The notes under the pieces: model-generated
What the model was told of the DNA's origin: nothing
Seen by the model: only the letters and a program-made list of their open reading frames with translations
Database searches by the model: none
Position numbers and translations under genes: made by a program
Assembly: GCA_900557355.1 (NCBI GenBank)
Contig: USSR01000060.1
Coordinates: 1-17,230, forward strand
Origin: an uncultured Bacteroides sp.
GTDB lineage: Bacteria; Bacteroidota; Bacteroidia; Bacteroidales; Bacteroidaceae
Direction: 5' to 3'
DNA: 17,230 nt
Shown here: positions 1 to 6,991 of the stretch, piece after piece
How the letters are laid out: each line of letters opens with the position of its first letter
Position numbering within the stretch: position 1 is the stretch's first letter

Positions 1-1
1 G

Positions 2-61
2 GATTGCGCATATCCGGATGATGAAATCAAAAGGCATGCGGCAGTCCAAAAGGCTATATAG
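2..61 (+). CDS. Possible 3' end of a convergent plus-strand gene (partial)
   Basis: Reading from base 2, the plus strand is open for 19 codons to a TAG at 59-61 and gives DCAYPDDEIKRHAAVQKAI. The peptide has the polar, helical composition of a normal protein C-terminus. The DNA here is visibly more GC-rich than the AT-rich stretch that starts right after the stop, a typical gene-to-intergenic transition. If real, the gene points toward the DUF3823 gene and would mark the neighbouring transcription unit at the edge of the PUL. The family cannot be recognised from 19 residues, and a chance open frame of this length is quite possible. Confidence 0.4.
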   Translation, partial: DCAYPDDEIKRHAAVQKAI

Positions 62-345
62 AAATTCTTCATGATATTAAAATATAATATTATTTTCTGC
101 AAATGTAGCTTCGACTCATTAACAGAAAGTGAAATAAATAATTAATTAGACATTAAAAAGTAATTAATCGTAGCTGGTACCATTACGAATCATCCAATAA
201 ACTTTTAAACTATGTAATGTTGACATGATAATCAGCTTCGATATAAGGTGCAATCCCCTAAGCAGATTCACAAACGACAAATAGAACAAAATGAGTTGCT
301 TTGTATCAGATATATCTACCCCAAAATTATATTAAAATTCGGGTC
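62..345. other. AT-rich intergenic region with no recognisable gene
   Basis: About 280 bp lie between the possible plus-strand gene end and the terminator of the SusCD operon. I see no tRNA, no long open frame and no convincing promoter. The only structure is a weak AT-only inverted repeat (AAAATA at 79-84 against TATTTT at 91-96), which could be a poor terminator for the plus-strand gene but has no GC core. Confidence 0.5.
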
Positions 346-388
346 AAAAAAGAAGGAGAGCACTTATTCGAAAACAAATACCCTCCTT
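346..388 (-). terminator. Intrinsic terminator of the susC-susD-DUF3823 operon
   Basis: Read on the minus strand, AAGGAGGG (388-381) pairs with CTCTCCTT (360-353) over 8 bp with one G-T wobble. Inner TATT/AATA can extend the stem. The right arm is followed by one C and six Ts (351-346). It lies 76 bp past the stop of the last operon gene and points the right way. A short tetranucleotide-like stretch (AAGT/AGGT units, about 387-404) lies just before it. Confidence 0.75.
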
Positions 389-463
389 ACTTACCTACCT
401 ACTTATTTAGCCTGTTCAATTTGATTTCTGGGAAATCCAGTATCTCTTCCAAAATATAGAATT

Positions 464-1234
464 TTAAGGTACATGTATCTTTTCAATTGTTGTAAAGTTC
501 TCAGCTCCCATGCCTGGATAGTTTGTTTCCGGCTTTCCTGTAGCAGTCTGACAATTCATTGATACGCGAACCCAGTAATCAATACCTGTATATTTCAACG
601 GTATATCCGTACGGTATGTAATCTCCAGTCCTTCCATATCATTGGTTATCGTCTTTTTTGTTTGAAACAACTGTCCGTCAAAAGCAGAAGCATTCACCGA
701 ACGGGAAATACGCAAATAAGATTCACGCAAATCAGGCATTTCATACCCATCCTTTTGGTTTCTCTTGAAACGAACAGAACATTCCAAATAATTGTCCGGC
801 GTAATTGTGGGCTTTTTCACCCACTCGATAGTAAGGTATGGAGTCACTGTAAAGTCTCTGGTAGTAGTACCGGATATCTTTACCAATTCACCAGCATCGT
901 CACCATCCTGCAACTCATCATCATAGGGATAAAAGTTTCCAGCATAAGGAAGCATTCGGTATTCGCCTGCAAACCACTTGGTGTTACGGTATGTACCATC
1001 TTGCTGTACCTTAAGTGTTTGGTTACCGACGAATGCATTTTCTTTTCCAGCAGCCCAACTAACCTCCCGCATCCGAATATATCCGGATCCATGATTTACC
1101 TGCAATGGTTGTCCATTATGGTCGTATAGAGCCCCCTGAATCGTAGCGTCAGGTCCGTCATAATTATCTAATTCGCAAGATGTAGCCATCATGCCACACA
1201 AAACGAAAAATATACATTTATTAAAGAGTTTCAT
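464..1234 (-). CDS. DUF3823-family surface lipoprotein, third gene of the SusCD operon
   Basis: A 256-residue protein resembling the DUF3823 family found directly after susD in many Bacteroidetes PULs, where it takes the SusE/SusF position as a presumed surface glycan-binding or accessory lipoprotein. The N-terminus is a lipoprotein signal peptide ending in MATSC, with lipidated Cys at residue 20 followed by acidic residues (ELDNYD), consistent with surface export. The family-like start CELDNYDGPDATIQGALYD leads into a first beta-rich domain (about residues 28-130), then a second beta-sandwich (about 132-256) starting near FTVTPYLTIEW. The ATG at 1234 follows the susD stop by 17 bp, so the genes are co-transcribed. 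The protein is complete, and a terminator follows. The family assignment rests on context and recognisable sequence; ligand specificity cannot be read. Confidence 0.85.
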   Translation of the reverse strand: MKLFNKCIFFVLCGMMATSCELDNYDGPDATIQGALYDHNGQPLQVNHGSGYIRMREVSWAAGKENAFVGNQTLKVQQDGTYRNTKWFAGEYRMLPYAGNFYPYDDELQDGDDAGELVKISGTTTRDFTVTPYLTIEWVKKPTITPDNYLECSVRFKRNQKDGYEMPDLRESYLRISRSVNASAFDGQLFQTKKTITNDMEGLEITYRTDIPLKYTGIDYWVRVSMNCQTATGKPETNYPGMGAENFTTIEKIHVP

Positions 1235-1251
1235 ATTATTGCATTTTAAAG

Positions 1252-3381
1252 TTATTGATTTCTATTCTTTTGCAACAAAGGATTGTTCTTCAACTCATCG
1301 GTCGGAATTCCTTCATAGTACCTATTCACTGCACCGAAATTAACTCGACCACTTCCTTCTTCACAAGATTTGGCATCGTAAATATACTTACCGTCAGGAA
1401 TACCATTTCCATCTACTGTAGCACCTTTAGCGAACATGAACGAATAGAGTCCTCTACGGCGATACTGACGAATCTGTGTATCAAATGTAAACCAACGAAG
1501 CAAATCCCAATAAATTTTACTTTCGAAAGCTAACTCCTTATATCTTTCTACACGGACAATCTGTAATCCTCTAGTAGGAGCTTCTACAAAACCACCTTGT
1601 CCTTTAGGACCAGGATTAGACCAATTAGTAAAAGCAGCTTCAGTAGAAAGTTCGCTCGGACTACTCAATAATTTAGCTCCGGCACGATCACGTAAATCAT
1701 TGATGCAATTGTAAGCATCCTCCAGCATATCTACGCCGCCATAAGATGCCACCCCATTTTGAGCTAATTCAACAGCAGCTTCTGCACGATTAAGCAATAC
1801 CTCAGCATATCTCATTTCAATCCAAGGCTGAGTAGAAGTTTGATGTACAGTTGATGCCTTATCCACAGTAATATCCAAGTTTTTACGGCCAAAGAAACCT
1901 GTAATTGTATTGCTACCAGTATTTCCATTAATCTTTGGTCCATCCAATCCATTCTTAAATATCTTTACGCCATCTGAACGGAGGTATGGATCCTGTTGAT
2001 CCGCTGATCCTTGGCGAGACCAATCAAGGAATGTACGTTCACGGAAAGGATTTTTATCATAAACTTCCTTGTTCCACATTGAAGAAGAGTTAAGATTACT
2101 TTCAGCAGCTCCATCGTCAACAGTAAATTTCTTAAATTTAGCCACAGCTGGATCATATTCTTCTTTTATAATACCGGCACGCAAATCCAACTTCATGCCA
2201 CCTTTATAGAGTCTTCCGGGTATCAGAAGATTAGCTCTTAACCGTGGTTCCACACCATCCCACAACTGTTGGCAATTATCATATACCAAGTAGTTACCTT
2301 CTTCATCAAAAGCACTGAAATGACCATTATCATCTAGTGGGAGACCATCAAATAACTCTACCCAATCAAGAGTCGGATTAAAGCGGTCACCACCTTCAGA
2401 TGCCATACGAGGCGGACACATCATAGAATTATAAGAGTGAACACTCATATTAAAGTCAAACTTACGCAACCAAATAGATTCTTTATTGGAATCAGCCTTT
2501 TCCCATACTTCTGCATAGTTAGCTTCTTTATCAGCATTACCTCTATGAAGTTCATATTTCCCACCAGTTTCCACTAACTTAGCAGCATCCCAAGCTTGTT
2601 GGAAATAACCATTTGCTCTTTCTTTGGGAATACCTTGAAGCAATACTCCATCCACTTCCCAATCTTGGAATTTTTCTGATCCGTAACGAGCTGTTGTACC
2701 GGCATGTAATGCTACACGGCTCTTCAAAGTGGCTGCAACATATTTATTAGCACGACCGACCTCGCTAGTTTCAGGAAGATCAGCAATAGCTTCATCCAAA
2801 TCTTTCAATATAAAATCATACGTATCAGCATGACTCTCACGTGCTACCCACAACGTTGATTCATCATTAGGATCCAAAGATTGAGGCTCAAATATTTTCG
2901 GTAATCCACCGTAGCGTTTAGCCAATTGAAAGTAAACATAAGCTCTGACAAACTTAGCTTCGGCAATCCAAGATTTAGATTGATTTGCTAATTCCGGATA
3001 GTTAGGTAAACTTGTAATCAATGTATTTGCCTGACGAATTACTTTAAATCCGCCTCCCCAATAACCACTTCGATGATATGTCATACCGGTATTATTACGG
3101 TTAACCATTTCACCGGTAGAGTTCCAAAAAGTCCAAACACTTAAACCGTTACCGACATAGTATCCACCCCCAATTTCCGTACCGTTACTATTCGTATCAT
3201 AATGGTAATCTTCCATAGGCAAGTGATTATACATACCCGCCATGTAAGCTTTAATACCTTTTTCATTATATATATCCTCAGCCGTAACAATGGACGTAGG
3301 TGTAATATCCAAATCAACACAAGAGGTAAACAACCTGAGCGAAAGCAGTGATGCAACTGCCATCCAATGTATCTTTTTCAT
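1252..3381 (-). CDS. susD: SusD-like (RagB/SusD) starch-binding-type outer-membrane lipoprotein
   Basis: SusD homologues are surface lipoproteins that cap the SusC barrel and bind the incoming glycan. From the ATG at 3381 the protein has 709 residues, long for the family (usually 500-650). It begins with a lipoprotein signal ending LFTSC (Cys21) followed by VDLDITP, a classic SusD mature start. The helical (TPR-like) N-terminal half carries the family motif around SWIAEAKFVRAYVYFQLAKR, and the SusD/RagB C-terminal region contains QPWIEMRYAEVLLNRAEAAV and the late RYKELAFESKIYWDLLRW motif. An in-frame ATG at 3399 gives a six-residue longer start; I prefer 3381 because MKKIHW gives a normal signal peptide. 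One oddity is an Arg at position 16 in the otherwise hydrophobic signal core. It starts 36 bp after the susC stop (17 bp from the upstream ATG) and is followed 17 bp later by the DUF3823 gene. Confidence 0.95.
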   Translation of the reverse strand: MKKIHWMAVASLLSLRLFTSCVDLDITPTSIVTAEDIYNEKGIKAYMAGMYNHLPMEDYHYDTNSNGTEIGGGYYVGNGLSVWTFWNSTGEMVNRNNTGMTYHRSGYWGGGFKVIRQANTLITSLPNYPELANQSKSWIAEAKFVRAYVYFQLAKRYGGLPKIFEPQSLDPNDESTLWVARESHADTYDFILKDLDEAIADLPETSEVGRANKYVAATLKSRVALHAGTTARYGSEKFQDWEVDGVLLQGIPKERANGYFQQAWDAAKLVETGGKYELHRGNADKEANYAEVWEKADSNKESIWLRKFDFNMSVHSYNSMMCPPRMASEGGDRFNPTLDWVELFDGLPLDDNGHFSAFDEEGNYLVYDNCQQLWDGVEPRLRANLLIPGRLYKGGMKLDLRAGIIKEEYDPAVAKFKKFTVDDGAAESNLNSSSMWNKEVYDKNPFRERTFLDWSRQGSADQQDPYLRSDGVKIFKNGLDGPKINGNTGSNTITGFFGRKNLDITVDKASTVHQTSTQPWIEMRYAEVLLNRAEAAVELAQNGVASYGGVDMLEDAYNCINDLRDRAGAKLLSSPSELSTEAAFTNWSNPGPKGQGGFVEAPTRGLQIVRVERYKELAFESKIYWDLLRWFTFDTQIRQYRRRGLYSFMFAKGATVDGNGIPDGKYIYDAKSCEEGSGRVNFGAVNRYYEGIPTDELKNNPLLQKNRNQ

Positions 3382-3417
3382 ATTTTTTATCTTTAGCATA
3401 TTTATAATCCAGTACTA

Positions 3418-6400
3418 TTAGAATGTGATGGTTCCACCGAAGTTGTAAGTTCTACTCAACGGATAAAGATAACCATATGTTTCAGAAGGTTTTTCAGGGT
3501 CAAGCCCTTTTACACCTGTAATAGTAAATACGTTATAAGCATTCACGAATACACGCAAATTCTTAATTCCGATTCTGTCAAGCACTTGGTTCTTGGGAAC
3601 GGTAACACCAAGCTCTACACTTTTCAGACGCAGATATGCTCCATTTTGTATATTGAACTCAGAAGTTTCTTCTGCTCTAGTTTTACCATATGGGTACCAA
3701 CCGGAAACCCATTTATTAGTAGGATCATACGGATCTTTTTTCGCATCAACCGGATGCCATCTATCATACAACAGGTCAAGAGCATTTCCATCCCAAGAAA
3801 GCGGATTCAATAACTGCTCACCATAACCAATATAAGACATAGCTGCACCTTGGAACAATAAGTTAAAGTCAATCCATTTCCACTGACCACCCAATGTCAA
3901 ACTGAAGTTCATAAGCGGATAGTTACGAGCATCGTTAAGATTAGTACCGGGAAGTCCTCCGTTATTGTCACTATTCGTAGTTGTAGCAATCGGATGTTTA
4001 TCCTGGTCATCAATAACGCCGTCACCATTCCAATCTTCATAAATCGGGTCACCAGGAAGTGAGCCTGCATTAGCATAGATTGAATTAGCTATTTCATCAT
4101 ATGATTGATATTGACCGTTAGAACCTTTTCCGAACCAAATATCTTTATAACGGTTGATATAATTATTACGCCAATAATCATAAGAATTAGAACGCTCGGG
4201 CATTACTTTTTTCGTCCACATACTACGAGTCATCTGTACAGAAAGACTTGCATTGTATCTAAACTGGTTAATCTGGTTATTATGACGCAAAACTACTTCA
4301 AAACCTTTAGTACGATCTGAATTCATGTTAGCTTGAGAAATACCAGAACCAAATGTAGCTGGCACAATAACACTCGGAGTAGCCAACAGACCATCACGGT
4401 CACGCTGGAAGAAGTCTACAGAGAAGCCAAACAGGCCACCCCAAAAGTCTGCATCAATACCAAGGTTTATCATAGTAGATGTATACCAAGTCAAATCCAG
4501 ATTCGGTGCATTTCTAAATCCAAGTGCATTAGTAAATGTGTTACCGAATACATATCCTCTCGGAAGATTTTGTCTATTATGATATGACTGAGGATAATCA
4601 TAACCTTCGATGAACTGGAACTGAGAAGCGCCATCATCTCCAAGCTTTCCCCAAGAGCCTCTTACCTTCAAGTTAGAAACAAAAGGAAGATTATCTTTCA
4701 TAAATGCTTCTTCAGAAATACGGTAAGCCAACAACACACTTGGGAAGAAACCCCATTGCTTGCCTTTAGGAAATTTAGAGGAGCCATCATAACGGAAAGA
4801 AAATTCACCTATATACTTTCCTGCATAATCATAATTGAATCGGCCAACCAAAGCTCTAGAAGCATTCTCTGACAAGCCACTTCCTGTTCCTTCCTGATTC
4901 TCAGTATTACCTGCAAACAGATAAGGAATGGGAATTTCGAAATAGCGTTTTGCACTGAAATCATATCCTTGGTTGTACCCCTCTTCATAGAGCATCATAG
5001 CACCAACATGATGTTTATCAGCAAATGTATTATCATAATTTAATTGTACATTCCACAATGTAGAATAAGATGTACTAAATACACGCCTCAACTCAGTTTT
5101 ACTATTTCGGGTAGCAGCTACATCATATTGTTCTGTAACGGCATTATAACGATACTCATTATACTCTTGCTTATAATTTGCATTATCGTTATAAGTTTTA
5201 TCATAGCTGAACATACCTTTGGCTGTCAAACCCTTAATCCATGGAACTGTATATTCTAACTGCATATTAGACTGGAAAATATTCTTCTTGTCTTTTACAT
5301 ATCCAGCTAAATCAGGACGGATAACAGCAGCCGGATTAAATTCTACATCCGGATGATAGTAGTAAGGATCAGTATTATTAGCATATACCGGATCTGTAGG
5401 GCGTGAGCGCCAAAGCATCTTGAAGACCTCCCAACTAGACATATTTTGCCGATTAGTTTCGTCCATAATCATATTTAACTTAACACCTGCCTTCAAATTC
5501 TTTGTAATTTGGGCATTCAAGTTAGAACGCAAATTATAACGGTGGTAATTAGCAGAATTAGTACGGAAGAAACTGCCTTGATCGTTATAACCAAAATTAA
5601 CATAATAATCTACCTTCTCACTACCTCCACTGACAGATATATTATGTTGCTGTTGAGGAGCGGTCTTCTTCATAACTGCATCATACCAGTCTGTATCGGC
5701 CATTTCACCATTCGCCAGTTGTTCAAAATACGAATCATCGTACGTTAAAACAGGGTTAGAAGTACTACGCATAGTAGTCTCATTGTATAGAATAGCACGG
5801 TCGCGTGAACGAAGAGGACGCAATATTTCCGCCGGTGTTTGAATACCATAATAAGCTGAATACTCAATCTTAGCTTTTCCCTTTTCTCCTTTTTTAGTAG
5901 TAATCAGCACTACACCATTAGCTGCACGCACACCATAAATAGCAGCTGATGCGTCTTTCAATATAGAAATACTCTCCACGTCATTCGGATCCATGCGCGG
6001 CATATCCCCACGTGGCACACCGTCAACAATCAGCAAAGGTGCACCCAAACCACGAATATCAAACTGATTGGTAAACTGTCCCGGCTCAGATGTTTTTTGT
6101 ATATTTCGAACACCCGGCAATTTACCCGTTAGCATATTCTGAATATTGTTACTTTTGGTAGAGATAATTTCGTCATTATTTACAGCAGATACAGCACCCG
6201 TTATAGTAGCTTTCTTTTGTGTTCCATACCCTACCACTACTACCTCATCCAACTGTTTTGAGTCTTCTTGCAGAACAATCTTATAAGAAGTTTTATTATC
6301 CAACTTCATTTTTTTAGTTATATAACCAATATAGGAGATTTCCAACGTTGCTCCTGCAGGAACTTTAAGATTAAAATTACCGTCAACATCAGTAATAGTA

Positions 6401-6597
6401 CCCAGTGCTTTATTACCAACGACCGTGACATTGGCACCAATAATTGCTTCACCCAATTCGTCAACAATCTGCCCGGATATACTTCGGGAAGTTTGTGCAC
6501 GCATCGGAGTAAACATCATCAAGAACATCATTAGCACATACCAAGAAGCGTATTTGCTAACTCTTACAAAATTAGATTTGTTTTTCATGTGTTTCAT
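3418..6597 (-). CDS. susC: SusC-like (RagA) TonB-dependent outer-membrane oligosaccharide transporter
   Basis: This TonB-dependent transporter imports oligosaccharides captured by SusD. Numbering from the longer GTG start, it shows in order: a signal peptide ending near MRAQ (residue 38); a carboxypeptidase-D-regulatory-like beta domain at about 41-115 (ISGQIVDELGEAIIGANV through ISYIGY); a TonB-box-like segment DEVVVVGYG at 120-128; a plug at about 133-240 with LLIVDGVPRG, VESISILKDASAAIYGVRAANGV and LITTKKG; then the 22-strand barrel region to the canonical C-terminus YPLSRTYNFGGTITF. At about 1059 residues it is full length. The open frame extends to a GTG at 6606, but ATGs at 6597 and 6588 are more likely; 6597 is given here. 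It leads the susC-susD-DUF3823 operon and has its own candidate promoter about 230 bp upstream. The imported sugar cannot be inferred from this protein. Confidence 0.97.
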   Translation of the reverse strand: MKHMKNKSNFVRVSKYASWYVLMMFLMMFTPMRAQTSRSISGQIVDELGEAIIGANVTVVGNKALGTITDVDGNFNLKVPAGATLEISYIGYITKKMKLDNKTSYKIVLQEDSKQLDEVVVVGYGTQKKATITGAVSAVNNDEIISTKSNNIQNMLTGKLPGVRNIQKTSEPGQFTNQFDIRGLGAPLLIVDGVPRGDMPRMDPNDVESISILKDASAAIYGVRAANGVVLITTKKGEKGKAKIEYSAYYGIQTPAEILRPLRSRDRAILYNETTMRSTSNPVLTYDDSYFEQLANGEMADTDWYDAVMKKTAPQQQHNISVSGGSEKVDYYVNFGYNDQGSFFRTNSANYHRYNLRSNLNAQITKNLKAGVKLNMIMDETNRQNMSSWEVFKMLWRSRPTDPVYANNTDPYYYHPDVEFNPAAVIRPDLAGYVKDKKNIFQSNMQLEYTVPWIKGLTAKGMFSYDKTYNDNANYKQEYNEYRYNAVTEQYDVAATRNSKTELRRVFSTSYSTLWNVQLNYDNTFADKHHVGAMMLYEEGYNQGYDFSAKRYFEIPIPYLFAGNTENQEGTGSGLSENASRALVGRFNYDYAGKYIGEFSFRYDGSSKFPKGKQWGFFPSVLLAYRISEEAFMKDNLPFVSNLKVRGSWGKLGDDGASQFQFIEGYDYPQSYHNRQNLPRGYVFGNTFTNALGFRNAPNLDLTWYTSTMINLGIDADFWGGLFGFSVDFFQRDRDGLLATPSVIVPATFGSGISQANMNSDRTKGFEVVLRHNNQINQFRYNASLSVQMTRSMWTKKVMPERSNSYDYWRNNYINRYKDIWFGKGSNGQYQSYDEIANSIYANAGSLPGDPIYEDWNGDGVIDDQDKHPIATTTNSDNNGGLPGTNLNDARNYPLMNFSLTLGGQWKWIDFNLLFQGAAMSYIGYGEQLLNPLSWDGNALDLLYDRWHPVDAKKDPYDPTNKWVSGWYPYGKTRAEETSEFNIQNGAYLRLKSVELGVTVPKNQVLDRIGIKNLRVFVNAYNVFTITGVKGLDPEKPSETYGYLYPLSRTYNFGGTITF

Positions 6598-6625
6598 ACA
6601 TCTCACTTTTAAAATTGTTTTTCAT
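6572..6625 (-). CDS. Candidate 17-codon leader ORF overlapping the susC start
   Basis: In the susC leader an ATG at 6625 opens a 17-codon frame (MKNNFKSEMYETHEKQI, stop TAA at 6574-6572) that overlaps the first 26 bp of susC in another frame. Its beginning, ATGAAAAACAA followed by TTTTAAAAG, resembles the DNA at the susC ATG at 6588 (ATGAAAAACAAATCTAATTTTG), as if the start region had been partly duplicated. It could be translated and affect susC initiation, or be chance in A-rich DNA. Nothing in the peptide suggests a product of its own. Confidence 0.2.
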   Translation of the reverse strand: MKNNFKSEMYETHEKQI

Positions 6626-6824
6626 AAAATAACGTATCCTTTAAATTAATAAGTAGGAAGGATGTGTCTTTGGTTAACTTGTATTCTTCATATGCATCTC
6701 TTTTTAAGTTATGTATTCTTTTGGTTTCCTTGTTTTTTTTAAATTGTTATCCCAAATACAGTCTTATATTTTGCGCTTTAAAAAAGAACTTATTGTTGAA
6801 CCTATTATTATCATTTTGATATGG

Positions 6825-6832
6825 CAAAATTA
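6825..6832 (-). promoter_or_regulatory. Candidate Bacteroides -7 promoter element for the susC operon
   Basis: The minus strand reads TAATTTTG, an exact match to the Bacteroides -7 consensus TAnnTTTG. Transcription would start near 6818 and give a leader of about 220 nt before susC. No good TTTG lies at the -33 distance (about 6851-6856 reads CTCAA-like sequence), which fits an activator-dependent promoter. The element sits inside a small GGCA/TGCC dyad (6823-6838). Confidence 0.5.
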
Positions 6833-6863
6833 TATGCCTGAGATTAAAAATTGAGTGATATCG

Positions 6864-6880
6864 CGCTTATCTAACGCTTA
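6864..6880 (-). promoter_or_regulatory. Pair of TAAGCG half-sites 11 bp apart upstream of the susC promoter
   Basis: On the minus strand TAAGCG occurs at 6880-6875 and again at 6869-6864, an exact 11-bp offset, so both copies face the same side of the helix. The wider 11-mers TAAGCGTTAGA and TAAGCGCGATA agree at 8 of 11 positions. The sites lie about 46-62 bp upstream of the inferred start. SARP-family activators are known to bind short direct repeats spaced by 11 or 22 bp, and the PUL regulator here has a SARP-like DNA-binding domain. That it binds this site is inference. Confidence 0.4.
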
Positions 6881-6913
6881 ATTTTAAATTAAATTAAAAG
6901 ATTAACTGCTTCT

Positions 6914-6974
6914 TTACCAACATATAGAATGATCTGAAACAAATAAGAATGTTTTTTTCGTTTTATGTTGGTAA
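6914..6974. repeat. Perfect 11-bp inverted repeat TTACCAACATA / TATGTTGGTAA
   Basis: The arms are 6914-6924 and 6964-6974, separated by 39 bp. The repeat begins 17 bp after the stop codon of the last enzyme gene. A long hairpin could stabilise the 3' end of the enzyme mRNA or act as a weak terminator, but no T-tract directly follows the stem on the transcribed strand. A two-site protein-binding element is an alternative. Confidence 0.55.
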
Positions 6975-6991
6975 TATGGCTATCAAAGCGA

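Larger units (their letters stand above)
6607..6991. other. Regulatory intergenic region between the enzyme operon and susC
   Basis: This very AT-rich 385-bp gap holds, in transcription order, an 11-bp inverted repeat (6914-6974), an AT-only dyad TTTTAA/TTAAAA (6899-6882), the TAAGCG repeats, the TAATTTTG element and a leader of about 220 nt with a possible short ORF at its end. I see no GC-rich intrinsic terminator for the enzyme operon, so some read-through into susC is possible. Confidence 0.6.

Noticed and set aside
1..345. tRNA, CRISPR array or attachment site in the left intergenic region
   Set aside because: No cloverleaf-like arms, no regularly spaced repeats and no duplicated core sequence could be found.
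387..404. Tetranucleotide-like repeat (AAGT/AGGT units) as a phase-variable tract
   Set aside because: Only a few imperfect units, located outside any gene or promoter, next to a terminator; no plausible switching effect.
662..1129. A 155-codon plus-strand open frame within the DUF3823 gene
   Set aside because: It is antisense to a clear lipoprotein gene, its translation has no recognisable motifs, and composition reflects the opposite strand's codons.
6604..6606. GTG start for susC, giving three extra residues
   Set aside because: ATG codons at 6597 and 6588 are better starts and give a normal signal peptide; nothing favours the GTG.
6882..6899. TTTTAA/TTAAAA dyad as the intrinsic terminator of the enzyme operon
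   Set aside because: The stem is only six A-T pairs with no GC core, too weak to be called a terminator.
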